Shown here one piece after another: positions 48,589-62,206 of a stretch of DNA of 64,000 nt. The DNA lies in the NCBI GenBank assembly GCA_008508345.1, contig QNGE01002435.1, forward strand, positions 37,137-101,136. The letters run 5' to 3'. The stretch comes from Paragonimus westermani (taxonomy: Eukaryota; Platyhelminthes; Trematoda; Plagiorchiida; Troglotrematidae). A model generated the notes under the pieces. It saw only the letters and a program-made list of their open reading frames with translations. It was not told the DNA's origin and did not search any database. The translations under genes were made by a program, and so were the position numbers. Within the stretch, counting starts at the first letter, position 1; each line of letters starts with the position of its first letter.

Positions 48589-49128
48589 TGGACGATATAA
48601 TGGAGGATTGTCTCCGGCACTCACATGGTACCTGATGGAAGACTGACGGATCTTGATTATGCTGACTACAAGGTTGTGCAGTCTCTGATAATTTTAAAGC
48701 AGCACAAACAACGCTAGAGGCTATTTCACCTTCTGCTAAATACTTCAGAATGCGCTTTGCAAGCTCGAAATGTCAAGTGCCTTTGTACAACTGCTGTGGT
48801 TACGTAGATTTCCTGTGAGATAATCAAGTCGTGAAGATTGCTGACTCGGTTGTACATCTGTGAACTTGCATCAGCGGCTGTGGATGTGTGGAGGATTAAA
48901 TGAATCCGTGTATCTCTAAAGCCAGGACTGTGTTTGCTAATCTAAGACACCTATGGCCACAGAGAAGTACCTCTCCGAAGCTTAAATGTCACGTAGATAA
49001 GACGACAGTGTTGGCTGTAATACTTTACTGCAGCCAACCGTATTCAGGTATCTAACCATCGATGTCTGTGTTCAACCGCTCATATCGGGTGGCTTTAGCG
49101 AGTAAGTAACGAAAAGGTTAGGAAGCGG

Positions 49129-49368
49129 TTGTTTGGCACTGATTTTCGGATGAGCTCTTCTGTTCACTCCTTACACTTGCACAAACTTACGTGGTTAGCT
49201 CATGTACTAAGGATGCCAGCTAGTCGTCTGTCACACCGAGCACTCTTTACCAACGCTGTGGCTGACTGTCCTAAGATGCAAGGTGGACCGACGATGACCT
49301 GGCAGAGGGAGGAGAAGTCGTTCATGAGGGGGTTGGCCATTATAGATTGGGCTCGTCCGCTGGTGTGA
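49129..49368 (+). pseudogene. LINE C-terminal domain fragment
   Basis: The frame reads LHKLTWLAHVLRMPASRLSH and then GGPTMTWQREEKSFMRGL. It matches the conserved end of fluke LINE polyproteins, where a WLGHVLRM motif precedes a short GG.P.TW segment. About 380 bp of non-coding 3' UTR lie between its stop and the trinucleotide tail. Confidence 0.82.
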
Positions 49369-49747
49369 GGCCTTCGAGACTCACAGAATCGGTGGCTGGA
49401 GACGTCAGGTGGTATAGCGGCTAATCAGGCTTAGTGACATGAATGTCGCCGTTATGTGATCGAGTTGTCTGTGAATTGAGTGCAGTTAATGACCCGGAGT
49501 AGTGAAATCCGTAGGGAATTTTTCATGGTGATGACGCCTTACTACAACTTACACGTGATTTGTATATGTGCGAGGGACAGGCACATTCAAACTGAATGAT
49601 TGGATGTGGATGTAGATATTTTTTATAGTCAAGTTACTCTCCCCTTCTTTTTCGTCCCTAATACTTATGCAAGATTACATTTTTCTCTGTCTCGAGTTTG
49701 TATAACAGTAATGCATCAGCGTGAACCACTGATGCAGTGCTGTCTAA

Positions 49748-49830
<83 letters not shown>
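49748..49830. repeat. (GAT)n 3' tail of LINE copy 2
   Basis: Eighty-three bases of uninterrupted GAT units directly follow the LINE 3' UTR. The length and purity suggest it has expanded as a microsatellite since insertion. Confidence 0.93.
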
Positions 49831-49831
<1 letters not shown>

Positions 49832-50896
49832 GGGATCAGACGAAACGAAACACTACTTCGTAGATGATTTTGTGATATACACATTTCACTCATTTGTTTC
49901 AATATGTGAACACTAAAACAACGAAGCAGCCAAGATAACTCGTTTCCTGTGTTTATTTGACAGTTTAGGACGACACAATAAATATTCTAACAGAAACAAA
50001 GGTGCGTAAATTGTTCAGCTGATAGTGAGTGTGGACAGTGCATGTCCGGCTGGGTAACCCGAACATTGTCCAGCTTGTCAGATTACTGGCACGTATACCA
50101 AGGAAGTTTGAGTGTTTTCACGAACTTTTTGTGAACACACAGATCATCTTTGAGCAATCAGATGTTACTGTCTCAGTAGCGATCAGCGTTCAGAATCTAA
50201 CCACTATGGATCGATTTCCTGACATTCAGTGAATGATCTAAAGGGATTTTTTCCCCATCAGAGAAAGATGAAGTTCGATAAGCTGAGCGGCGGTGGCATC
50301 TGAACCCATTTTAATCGCACCGCTCTTCAACCACGCAGTGTTGTACACGTCTTCTGCCCCGACCAGCACACGACGACGGACGCTGGTGTGTTGCAAATAA
50401 TATCAGATCGCCTTTAACTACTCATAAGTAGGCACAATTGTATTCCATTCATTTGAGGAAAAAGGCAGAATCTATTGGGTGAACACTTTCTTCACATAAT
50501 TCAACAACGAAAATAATGTGTCATGCCTTCCCGAAATTTATAGGTCACATGGATACCTGTTGCAAATTACCTACTCTAAAATGAAGACAGTCAGTTGCAG
50601 GACGTCGTAATTACTCAGAGGCTTGGAACTGTAGCTTCGATTTCGCTATTGAAAGAACGCAAAGGACCCAAGTAACTCATCAAAAGAGAAACAAACCCTA
50701 TAGTTTGTTAACAACAACACTTACGACAGGTCAAATAGATCCAAATCCTCTAGTGTTGATGTGAATGTCGATGGCAAGGTTTGTGTTCAGTCTGCTCTTA
50801 AGCTTGTTAAGTTGAAATATAAACATTTAACCGAATACTTAGAATTATAAAAAGTACAGAAGCAGACAGATGAAAGTTCAGAACCAATCAACTCAC
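49831..50896. other. Stretch without a supported gene
   Basis: One plus frame of 67 codons (50029-50232) shows no recognised motif. No repeat partner was found in the window. Confidence 0.4.
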
Positions 50897-51047
50897 ATCC
50901 CTACATAAGCTAAAAAGATGTCACCTACTTTAGTATCGGAACAAATGTGGAGGCTGTCTGTAACTGAACCACCAAATTCTCTAAATCTTCTTGCTAAGTA
51001 GCACGTGAAGGAATGTTGTAACCAAGTTTGTTCTATCATTTCCAAAC
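50897..51047 (-). CDS. Candidate internal exon, unknown protein
   Basis: On the minus strand a pyrimidine-rich 3' splice site (TTCTCTTGCCTGGTTGCAG) precedes 51047 and a strong 5' splice site (GTGAGT) follows 50897. The 151 bp between are open and encode roughly 50 residues of ordinary composition, including TWLQHSFTCYLARRF and CSDTKVGDIFLAY. I do not recognise the protein and found no partner exons, so this rests on the splice sites and composition only. A retroelement fragment is an alternative. Confidence 0.3.
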
Positions 51048-52769
51048 CTGCAACCAGGCAAGAGAATTTTACACTGAAAGCCACCTTGCCGTCTTTAATG
51101 AATATCGCCGGGTTATCAAAGGCCGACTGACTTGGTTTAGTGGTGACCTGGCTAATTAAAGCAACTTTACCAGACAATTTTATTATTACGCTGTACCTGT
51201 AGTGACGGATCTAGGTTGCAGTTGCACTACCGTTTATGTTATTGACATGGAGATATATGTAATGCACCTACCGTCAGTGACTAAAGAAAAGGCGAGTGAT
51301 ACTACAGGACACCCTCAGGTATGCATATCGTTGCATCATATCTCGGATCGTTGGGCTAGTGAACTAAACGGGACATGCCACAAACGTTGCTGATTGAATG
51401 TCACCGTTTTATCTGAAACAGATGAGCCTAGAAACTGCGTGAATCTCCTTGAACACAAGAGAGCAGATTGTGTAAGGGATACTCTTTAACCTACGATGGG
51501 AGTGTGCTAACAGGGCAGAACAGACAAACTTGCTTAGGTGGCAGCAGGTGTTTGTGAATCACTGAGTTTACTTTGCAGTGCCCAATGGTGATGTCAGTTA
51601 GACCTGACCAAACTATCAGTAGTGGTCGTGACTTTGTCGGTTGCTTCTATCATATTGTACAACGTTAGAGAGATTGAATGAAAGTAACTGCACAGTTTGA
51701 TTTTTTTCGCCACAATATCTTGTTTTGTGAATCGTGATTTTTGTGGACTCGCACACAACCCTGAAGAATGCCTTCAGCTCATCAGCTTCCATGCGCCTTG
51801 TAAATGGGCTCATGCACGGGGGTAGGACTCTGATTTTGTGTATCCGAATGCGTTACAGGGCTTCAGATTATCAGGTAAAAACTTTGTGTGATGCAGACTG
51901 TTACCAAGGCGGACATCCTCATTCGGAACACTACCCTTTGGATAAAGGAACACGAAAGCTCCCGTTCAGTAACCTTGGATTCCGTAATAAGGTGAGTTCT
52001 GGTAACTGGGGTGTACAACCTGAAGTGGTTCCGCTCTTTTTATAAATCACAACAGACGTTGCCTAAACACAGAACTATTCCAAAAACCCTGGCCAGGTAT
52101 CGTTGAAAAGCAGCATACTGCTAAAATTCAGTCGTACCTCACAACCGCGATCTCCAGTGACTCGTCTGACTGCAGATGTATCAAGACAAAACTAAAATTT
52201 GTTCATCTTGTGTGAGCGAAAGTGTCGAAACTGGCGAAGTCGCGAAGGATTCGTACTTTGAACTTCTGATATGTTTGAGAGAATGGATGGGATTCTTGCC
52301 AACACCATTTAAAAGATGGTAACTTTTTAGAGGTAGATTAAAGAGAGGTTAGTATGGTGACTGGATGTGATATCCGTAGCTGTACTGGAGAGTCGACCAG
52401 GGTCAAAGAACACAGACAGCCTCACGTGGTTTTGACGTTTTGTTGGCTGGATGCTTTGGGGTGAAGGTGCACTGGCGTGCATTCTAGTGACTTAGGTTTA
52501 TAGCGAAACTTTCTTCGTTGTGAAAATCTTTAGGCCGCTACACAACCAAGAGTTGAAGGACACTAAGAACATTGGAGAATCCTATTCACCGGATAGCTGA
52601 GAGTCTTGTTCGGTTACTTAGCCGTCACTCCGAAGTTCCATCAAATTCGTGTACCCTGGAGAGTCCTTCAACTCTCACTCGAACAACTGGTCCTGATCCT
52701 CTGAATCTCTTAAGGAAATGTTTAGTACATGAGGAAATTTCGCACTTAAGGTAGACTGCCTTATTTTGC
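51048..52769. other. Stretch without a supported gene, 5' of the BEL/Pao fragment
   Basis: The upstream part of a BEL/Pao element (gag, protease) could lie here, but no CCHC zinc knuckle or protease motif was seen. The plus frame 51734-52045 (103 codons) and the frame 52572-52754 are unassigned. Confidence 0.4.
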
Positions 52770-53510
52770 GCTCATATTGTCAAAAAGCGTATCGGAAGGG
52801 CGTCTGTGAATATTGAACCTAATGAGCCTGCCAAACGATGGTATAGGTTGCACCACGGTGAGTTTAACCATAGGAAGCCTGGTAGCTTACTTGCGGTATT
52901 TTGAATGTGTGGCAAGATACAACAATAATTTCCTGAATGGTCCGTCTGTGCTGTGATTGATTCATACCTCTCTATGTGTAGCTATGCTGTTGAGAGTTGG
53001 GGCCCAATCAGTTGATCATACAGCAGATAATGAGAAGTTTCTGAAAGTTCGTGTAAATGAAGAAGACCATGATATCCTGAGAATACTTTGGCACTCTCAA
53101 GACTGTCTCATTACAGACCTCACTGAATATCGGATTGAACAACTCATCTCTCATTCCTGGGAATTTTGTCTTGAAGGGAACAGCTGAGCCATTCATATGT
53201 GTTTGAGAGGACACTGTGCGAAGGTATTCAATCGTAATTTTACGTTTATGACTGTCTACCATCCATGTCAGATGCATTCTCCGAAATCACCCCTGTTCAC
53301 AGTTTAATGTTACTGCCTTCTAAAGAAGTGAATTCGCCTAACCACATTGTTATATGGTAGTCATGAATCAGTTGGCATTACCGTCTGTTCTGAACCAGCT
53401 GGAATTTCGAGAGTAATAAATGATGACACGTTGTTGCCTGAACGTACGATAGGTATCATGTAGGACATCGACGCAGACAGATCTGTTGTAAGATCCGGAT
53501 TTCCCAAATA
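52770..53510 (+). mobile_element. BEL/Pao LTR retrotransposon RT, decayed
   Basis: The plus strand follows BEL/Pao RT across several frameshifts. NEPAKRWYRLHHGEF (52821 on) corresponds to the W-Y-L-P-H-H-G segment; RKPGSLLAVF and ECVARYNNNFLNGP to the KPGK.RVVFDCAA..N..SLN block. HTADNEKFLKVRVNEEDHD then LRILWH (53010-53095) corresponds to motif A, with its Asp kept. NRNFT near 53230 marks where YVDD should be, but that motif is destroyed. LLPERTIGIM (about 53433) corresponds to the LP.ER.LGV.W block, with a stop in place of the tryptophan. RNase H, integrase and LTRs were not identified. Confidence 0.78.
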
Positions 53511-56500
53511 AACCAGTACCATGTGTAAACGAAAAAAATGATTAGCAGCTCTGGAAAGCGTTTCGGTTCAGAACATTTTAATCTTTCAGAGAGTTCTGAA
53601 CCAGTAATATGGAGGGTCAAAAGGTCCACAATCTGGTAACCGTCACAAAATTTTAAAGAAATTTTAACAGATGGTTTCATGAATATCCACATCTGTCCTT
53701 CGTAAGTAATGCGGGACAAATCCGAAGCCGTTGTTTATCAGAGTGATCACTCTCTCTGGTGTAGATAACGGCAGTCAAACATTGTGTGTTCAACTCATTA
53801 CCATTGTAAAGTAGGCCGTCTTCCGGGTCACCCGGCAGGTTGACTCTCATGAATGCACCGTAAATCCTTCGTTTCATTTGGACTGAGACGTTCTTACGAG
53901 TTTTCCGTGATTACCCGTTAGTATGGTTGCAACCAAACCAACGCGTATAAAGAGGATTGGCGAATCCATTATTACACATGGTGTGCCTTACAAAACAGTC
54001 ACGATGGCCAGGCCCATAAGGGTCTTATGCCACTTCGTTCTGTGAGACAATGAACTAGTCCACGGCAAGATTCTACCAACTGCTATCCCCATGCCATTTG
54101 ACACAGAAGGGGGATTGCCGGTTATCAATCTCTGCACTCGATCTGTGATATCAGTTCCAGAACAAGATTTTGTTAGTACTATGACAATGCACGGTGTAAA
54201 ACGTCGAATCGTGTACTATCTTCATCGCACTTGTAGCAAACACAATCCGATGGTCCGCTTATTTCACAAGTGGTCTAGCAAATGTCTGTCTTTTTGAAGT
54301 GGACATATCAGCTGCGATGTAGGGTGTACATGGTCAGGATGCCTCTATTCAAAAACGTACATGCACACAAACAGCTAACCGCAACTTCACATACATAATG
54401 AGGGGACAATGTAATAAAGTCGACAGGCAGAACGGTACAAACAACAAACTTTTCTACTTTGCATGGAGGTCAACCGATGATTTAGCCTGACAGACGATGC
54501 AGATTGGTATCCAGACCAAGGAACAGCTGACGTTGACCTTTCCTGCCTCCGGTAGGCGATGTGTCTTAAACACATCATCTGATGTGAAACTGCAATAGAT
54601 CCCACTTTCATGACCGTAAAATCGAATGAAAGGGCGACGGGTTTCAAAATACACTGACCTGTGACACTCTTATGAACTAATATGCTGAGAATTGACACTT
54701 GAACACTACTAATCGGCAAGATTTAGTAACTAGGATGATAGCAGAGATAGCCCTTAGGGGAATGTATGTCTGTTTTGGTGAACCCGGACAGTTTAGTTTT
54801 AATGGCAAATAATCAAAGTAATGCAACATACTGGAAAATTATCAAACATCTGTTCAAAAAGTGACTGCCAGTTAGCAAAATTCATTGGGTATCTAAATTT
54901 GGGAACTTGAGAAAGAGGTAAAAACACCTTACAGCCGTACGGTTTGATTCTCGCTAGATGCATACACTGGAACCACTCCAAAGTTTTTCAGATGTTGTTG
55001 TCACAATGTTTTGCTCAGTGTCCAGCTTTTTTTTTTAACCAAAACCGTCGAGAAAGAATAACAAAAACACCTCCGTGAACGTTTAATATTTTTAAACGAG
55101 TATGCATGTGGAGCGGAACCAACTGTCTGCTGAACAGGCCATCGTGTGAACTGAAACCTTGATAGCGGAGAAGCTTACTGTGTTGCGGAGTTTACAGAAC
55201 CGTCATGAATGGATAATTAAGGAGTGGCTTCTGTGCTGTATTGACCACGGACAAGAGTACCAAATGAAACAGGCTATTTCTAGTTCCGCTACATTGCAAG
55301 ATGCTGTTATTAACTAATTCGAAAATTGATAGTTTGGCCTTCTAAATAACTCAGAACAACCCACACTTGTTTAAGGACTATTTAGAATGACAAATATATG
55401 CCTTGAATAATCTGGATGGTGAACAAATTCTATGCAAGTATATCGACCAATTCGGTAGCACTTTATTTTCATTTTTTGTGTAGCAGTTTAGTCTTACGAT
55501 GAAGAAATCCGATGCATACATCTCACTTCACATTATACTGCTTTTTTTCACAGAGTGAATGCGCTACAACGACTAGCTTATAGTCCTGATGGATCCCGCT
55601 GCCAAGAATTCTTTCGTGTTCCTGGTAAATTTGGCCAATAAGCACACATTACTTGTGTAACCTAACCAACTAAAATAATACTGTCGTCAAGGCGTTTGGG
55701 AAGGACTGGGTAAGAATGTCTGATGAAAGAAAATAGCCATGAAACGGGTTGGCTGCCTCTGATGAGTTTCGACCATTAGACACATGCTACAAGTTATAAA
55801 ATCTCTACAGCATGTTCGTCTAGTGAACAAGCAATAGTGCAAATGGTCGATAATTACCTTAAGAGGAGATTGGGGTGTCTAAACCACCTTAGTGTGTCAG
55901 CAATATTGACATGTAGCCATGAAATTCTAATGTGTAACAGTACAGCTACCTTCTGTCAGCTTCAAATGAAAAGCCACATATTTTGTGTTGTGACTTTTGT
56001 GATCTTCTTCCTTGGTCCATTAAGAGGAAGCACGAATAGGACAGATTGTGACTTAGTGACGAACAGTAAAACTACAAATAAATGGTAGGACAAAAGTATA
56101 TACTAATCAATCCTCTGGTACTTTGTCGTCCGCTCATACCCCCATTTATACGTTGTCCACAGAGATAGTTTGGCCTACGTTGAAACCAATTGCGCAAGGA
56201 ATTAGACAGCCAGTGTGAGTATATGGTCAAGTGTGTTTCGGAAAGCAGTCAATGGAGGATTTCGGCTAAGGCGGACTGTGAATTATGTGAAATGCCCGGC
56301 CCAACAGTTTCAACTATAAGACACACCAACGTTGTTGTTCCAGTGGAAGTGTTTTAAGCTAGTGGCAGAGCAGATGTCTGTTCTTTTTGCACTCGATTCG
56401 AGACAGCCCACTACCTGAAGCGGTTACTTCATTTTCGTCAGCCTCCTATGAATGCACTGATGACATGTGGCAAATTACGGCGAGATGCTAGTCAAATAAT

Positions 56501-59465
56501 GCAACCGTTGCGTGAGTACACCAGTTACAGTAGAGTTACTCGTGCCGCAGACGATTATTGATGAGTTATTCCAATAAAACACAAAGGGGTGAGTAAGGCA
56601 TCCAGAATGAATGTAAGGTTGGTGAGATAAAATGAGAAGTGTACACGGTGGGAACGAATTTTCTCACCTGAGAGGCCAGCAAGTTCACACATAGTGTGTG
56701 AACTACTTTGTGGGCGAGGACCACAAATCTTCGTTGTGCCCGTGAGGCATTGAGTAGTTTCACTTGGAAGTTTTTTCTGAGGTCAGCAATTTCCTAAGCT
56801 TCACGGCCATAAAGGTGTACCTTACCAAGTTTCGAGACTAGTTGGGAAAGCGGCAACAAAACTTTAAGCATGTTTCCAATGGCGACAAAGCATATTTCTG
56901 AACTTGGTGAAATAGACGTCGAGCCGGAAGTTGCTGTAATTCCATTCTGAGCATTCAAGTGTCGTCTGTACTTTATTAGTAATGATGACACAACCGATAG
57001 AAGAACCCAATCTGCTCGTCACTAGAATTCCTATGTATTCTTCGCATAAGAAGACAGTCAGTTTGACACCGTCGAGGTAAAAATTAAGACCATTTTGTTG
57101 TTGGAATTGCTCGATTGATTAGTTGTTTATGTGGAACGATGAGTTACCAACTATGGATCAGAGGGTTATGAAATTCAAATCGTTCTGTAAAGTTTCCATG
57201 TTATCATGATCATCTACAACTCTCTGGTTATTGTTTGACTTATATGGGATAGACAATTAGTTGTCATTGACTGACCGTTTGGAAACAAAGAGAGTGAATA
57301 CAAGAAATCTAGGATGGATCCTTACTGAAAGCCACTGTTACCGACGGACTGATATATTAGCTATGCGCTCCCCCTAACACTGAACCAATGCTTTATTAAA
57401 TAAACCTTTCCCAACGAGGGCCACACCGCCCCTTGTTTGTTAGAGAACCAGCTTCCGCTAAACGACATGTACATATAAAATTTATGAATTTGGGATTTGC
57501 ACTGAAGAACTACCGTCTGGACGAATAACCCTCTTGTTTGCAAACTGAAGCAACTAGCACTTAACATTTGGAGAGAAGTAGCCAACCTTTTAATAATGGA
57601 CGAGAAGTCGAAACAGATATCTGACCATAGGGGATACCATGTTATGTGGACGCGGCGGTACACAACATTTCGTGCTATATAAAGGGAAGCAAAATTCCTC
57701 CATATCGTTTTCCCTTCTTCTCGTCTTGTTGGACGAAGATTCATTGTACTGAACTGCAAACTATACATAGTTCGGAATCAAAACTCCCCGCGATTTGTCG
57801 ATTGTATTAACTCCGTGTTGTTACTATCCTAGCTGATTGCAGGCGTTTTACGACTTACAAAACAGACCAAGCTGATTGGTCATACTACTGGTGTGGGTTA
57901 ATTTACATATCTACTGGTATGTGTGTCAAGGCCTCAATGTGTTTCTTGGTTTGACACTGCATGCGTGTGATTTCGAAAGCCGCTCAGAACTTAACGGAGG
58001 CCAACAATTGTGTTTACTTGTGTATCCATCACCTTCTGCCCCAATGTGTGTGTCATCTCAGGCATAGTAGAATCCACCGGTGAGTTATCCATGCTTTTGA
58101 AGCCCTCATATACACAACCATCGGTTGCTAGTTGGCCGGGTCTTCTTTCAATCGGCCTCTAAAGATAAGTTTGACTATGCTTTCTTTCCAAACTTTCGCT
58201 GAATGACTAGTTGGCAAGGTACGGTTAAGAATGTCGTTAGTGAGCCCATTAGCTTGATAGCACATTGTTCCTCGGCGACCTGAGTTATCAAACGGTGATT
58301 TGGTGACTTTTATGACTGTCGCTTCTTTAGTTTGTTATGACGGGTGGCAGTGAGATTGGGGACTCTTCGGCCTCAATGTTCTCCAGTTGTTCGGAGGGTT
58401 TTACTGACGTGCAATTACCCAAACTAACAGTATGTATGCTGTGGGCTGGCAATCTCTGCAATTGTGCGAGTGAATACAACATAGGAACGACAGTGCAGAG
58501 TGCCAGTCTTTCCAGTAAGTGCACAAACTCACTGTGTAAACTCTTCAGGTTCATAAAACAGAACAGTGACGAACAACTGTTTTCAATAACCCATCATCAA
58601 GCCAGTACGGTCAAATAGGTTTGGCAAAGTCAAAACAGTATGCAAACAACACAAGGCTGTTTGGCAGAATGTCATTGGGTAACAGAAAGTTTCAAAAACT
58701 TCCAGGCTTTTGTAGGCTAGTCATTCAGACGGTGAATCACCAGTGTTAATGATGAATGGTTTGGAGTTCCACCTACCATTAGGTTACAGAGTTATCAGTT
58801 GAAGTTTGAATGGACATGGAGACCGATGGTGTGACCTTTGGCTACGGCAACCAAGACATAGCCGCAGTCGGTGCAGTGCAGGGTCGCAGTTGTCTCAAGT
58901 TCTTCAATTTCCTCCCGTTACATCGAGTTAATCGATTCAATTCAGTTAAGTCTTTGAATAGGCGTGTGTCAGTTTTTCACAGCGTGCCGATCTCGGTCCC
59001 TGAAAAGTCACTGGGTAGATTTTGTTATTGTTTAACCATAGATAACATACTGGCGAACTCTGTAATTCTTGCTTCCATCGAGAAGTCGATGTTCTCTTCC
59101 GGTAACGAATTAATGAACCTAACACTCTGGAATGTCTTCTCCTTAAGTTCGGAGGTTGACAGCCCAATCTTGTAATGCAGAACAAGTCCACTCGCGCACG
59201 TACGAACGAATGCGAAACACAGGCCAGGTGTCCCGAATGCGTGACATATGAACAAGCCTCCACCGACACCTACTTACCACACCCACCCTCCAACTATCGT
59301 GGATTACCGGGTTCATTCTGTGTGAACACGGTGGACTGTGGAACATGCAAGATACAGAAGCATGCACATGCCACGAGTAGTTTTATGGAACAGTTAAGCA
59401 AAGTGTACACGGTTGTCACCTGTTGCCTTGGCCCGTACAACTTCATTATCATGGTGAAGTCAGGC

Positions 59466-59477
59466 TGTGTGTGTGTG
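59466..59477. repeat. (TG)6 microsatellite
   Basis: Six TG units inside a generally TG/CA-rich stretch (59440-59520). Confidence 0.85.
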
Positions 59478-60152
59478 CATACGGGAGCATGCACGCATGT
59501 TTGTGTGTTTACACGTGCAGTTTTGCAATCTGTCGAACAAACGCCTGCATTCGCTAAGGCTCAGCCTGTGAAGACCCTGGATTTCACAGCGCAGTTTGTT
59601 TGAACAGGACAGGAACAGCGCAGTGGAACTGTTAGTGACGGGTAACATTAAGAAAGTGGCCGTCAACGGGACTCATTTAAATGGGATAATTGAACACTGA
59701 CGCGCTCGATAAACCAGGTCCGGTAAGCGACGTGTAGTCAGCAGTTCGTCACAACTACTGCATTACGACGTACCCACGGACTACACTACAGTTTTAACGT
59801 TGTGGCACACTACTCCACTACCGATCACAGATCGTAGCTGGCCAGACAGCTGCACTGTGAAATTTTTCCGTAGCTACCTGTCAACGACAAATAGCATGTA
59901 CAGCGGACCAGTAGCCAGGATTGTGGAGTTAGATTTTTGATAGACGGCGGCATGTGTGCATTAGTTCGCCCCACCTGTGATGGCCTGTGTATGTGTGCTG
60001 TTTGGTATGCACAACGCACACACGCATTTGCGTGAGCGATGTGGTTACGGCTTGTTATGTTTGCAACTTGACTGTCAGACTAGCTCGGTAGAGGGACAGC
60101 AGTTCATCGGTTGCCAACTTGGATGGCCCTTTCCAAACTCACACACATACAC

Positions 60153-60168
60153 AGAGAGAGAGAGAGAG
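60153..60168. repeat. (AG)8 microsatellite
   Basis: Eight AG units preceded by a short CA-rich run. Confidence 0.9.
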
Positions 60169-61550
60169 CAATCGAGCTTTCATATAGCAGGTGGTACTAC
60201 TCATCAACCAAGTTCAATCCGAGAATGTCAAATTCGCAAGAAGTTGCTTTGGCCAGTGCGATCCAAGTGCACTAGACCCTAGCCATTCCCCAAAAGAGGT
60301 AGGCCCCAAAAGGTAGGCCCAAGTGAACTCATGTCTGACGCACTCACGCACACACTCACCGACCATATCCGGCTGAAACAGAGGATGTGAATAGGTCAAA
60401 CGGTCAACATACACAGAAAAACATGACATACATTATCACTACCGTAGTACGAAACTTGCCAAAGTGACCGTGTACATATTTACCTCGTGTCGCGGTTAGT
60501 GGTATTGTTGTTGATGTTCACACGGTTGCATTTTTACTCGTGACAGCCGGGAACTAAACGCGAGCCCGGCAACGGACATTCCCCGTTTCACTGTGGAGGC
60601 AACCATAACAATTTCTTTTCTCTGTATACCCAACCGATGACAATGACCGGGACCATTAATTCCCCCCAGGAACCTGATATCTGACCCGAACATTTGGAGA
60701 ATGGAATGCCGAAATAAGGGCATTTTGCTTTGCATTAACTGCCTAACCAGCTTACTCATATCACAGTCCTGAATCGGCTTGCTTACCGTTGTGGCTGCTG
60801 TCAACACAACAAATGTACCACAGTGGTAAACAGCTGAAGAGTTTTTCATTCTTCTCCTACAGAACAGCTTTAAAGGACCGTATGTGTAAAACACATTCGA
60901 ATGACAGCGAAACGTGGGCTATTATAAAAAGTTTTCGTTTGTTGAAGCTGTGATTTGTTATGCAACCTAATACATCCCACATACCGGAAAGCAAGAATTG
61001 TGAACTTCTCATCAGACTGCACTGGGACGAGTTCTCTTGCGTAATTCCAAGTTAAGTTTTAAGATACTCGTGATACCGTAGCAGAACGGTACTCAGGTTT
61101 AATGAGTATCACCGGTATGTTTCGCGAGAAACTGTTTTAGAGACAGATTGTGAGAAAATATTGCTGCTGCCCAACATCAAATAAGAAATATAATCTCCAG
61201 ATATTCTTAAGTGTTCATACTGAAACGTCTGTAATTGGATTTGGTGTGAACAATGGTAGCAGTCTGATTGTGAAGTCACTAGTGGAGTTCTTGAGTGAGA
61301 TCAACAGAAAGGTGTGCTATTTGGAAATAGTGAGTAATTATGAACACCGCTCGGTACCATCAGATGATCTTATTTGATCACGTTTCCGGTTATTAATGGT
61401 AAGTGTAATTAAATAAGAAACACAAAAACAGGAGCCCGGAACCTATTTACGATCCCGTTCATTACAACTTGGTTTCAAAAGTTTCATATGATCACACTGT
61501 GCTAGTTATATATTCTGTCAAATCTGGGATCACCTACACAAAGCACAGTG

Positions 61551-61895
61551 CGGTGAAAATCTACTCAATTCACTGCTTATCGAAACTCCGACACAATAAA
61601 AAAAATGTAATAAGTGACCAATCCAAACGTTGCGTTAAAGACGAAAGTCTCAATGTTGCACCTTCCGTTATTCGCTAATTTCTTTCTTCTGTAATGTACG
61701 AATTAACTTACACTTTGTGACCTTGTATGTGTCAATAAGATCAACCAATGACAGACTGCGATTTCTTCAATACCGTTGTACATCCGTAAATTCGGCTTGT
61801 TGTCTCATGAACAGGAAGTGCTTACTATAACCAGTACGAGGTTTTCCGCTTATCACTTGATTGAGAGGTTTCAGTACGAGTAGGATTTCCGAGCA
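61551..61895 (+). repeat. Dispersed repeat R1, copy b
   Basis: Same-orientation partner of 18301-18660. Agreement is best over GAAAATCTACTCAATTCAC, CAGACTGCGATTTCTTC, GTTGTACATCCGTAAATTCG and CTTATCACTTG. Several short indels separate the copies, including an A-rich insertion near 61600. Family unknown. Confidence 0.75.
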
Positions 61896-62206
61896 TTACA
61901 CAGAACAAACTCGACTTTCATTGACAAAGATGAAACCATCTAACAGCTTTTGGTATAAACTGTGGGTGTAACATTTTACTGGATAAACTGAATACTGAGA
62001 TCTTGCCAGATGCAAACTGTTTCAGATTCACAGTTTTCTCACTTTTCGAATAACTCGTTACGCTAAATCAGTGTTAACGTCCAAGGGGCAACCGTGTGGT
62101 CACGAATGCTTCATTCTCCCCAATGCCTGATCGGCCGGTCAAACTAAACAAAACGTTGGTTTACGAGAGAACCATCTGTGGAAAATCAGGACCAAAGACA
62201 GAAGCA

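Larger units (their letters stand above)
46080..49830 (+). mobile_element. LINE copy 2: endonuclease-RT element with (GAT)n tail, decayed
   Basis: Plus-strand non-LTR retrotransposon with one recognisable coding chain: apurinic-type endonuclease (46080-46660), linker with stops (46930-47316), RT N-terminal half (47317-47835), a foreign replacement (47836-48588), RT motif C region (48590-48740), a C-terminal domain (49129-49368) and a 3' trinucleotide tail (49748-49830). The WLAHVLRMP motif and trinucleotide tail are familiar from RTE/CR1-like elements of flukes; I do not assign the clade. Frameshifts and stops make it non-functional. It shares its RT half and at least one stop codon with copy 1. 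Confidence 0.88.
53511..61550. other. Long stretch without a supported gene
   Basis: Many short frames occur in both directions, several over 100 codons (57361-57768 minus, 58810-59175 plus, 59175-59603 plus, 60496-60894 minus). None carries a domain I recognise or joins others through convincing splice sites. The minus frame 54654-54454 begins after a plausible AG and has normal composition, but stands alone. A decayed 3' part of the BEL/Pao element could extend into the first kilobase. Confidence 0.4.

Noticed and set aside
56794..57080. Minus-strand stretch with a faint likeness to the late RT region of LINEs
   Set aside because: The likeness is limited to a few residues in shifting frames and could not be extended.
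57361..57768. 135-codon minus frame
   Set aside because: No domain, no splice context and no second copy; length alone is not enough in this composition.
58327..59255. Minus frames 58554-58327 and 59168-59051 as possible exons of one gene
   Set aside because: The 3' splice sites are weak, the opposite strand is open over the same region, and no family is recognised.
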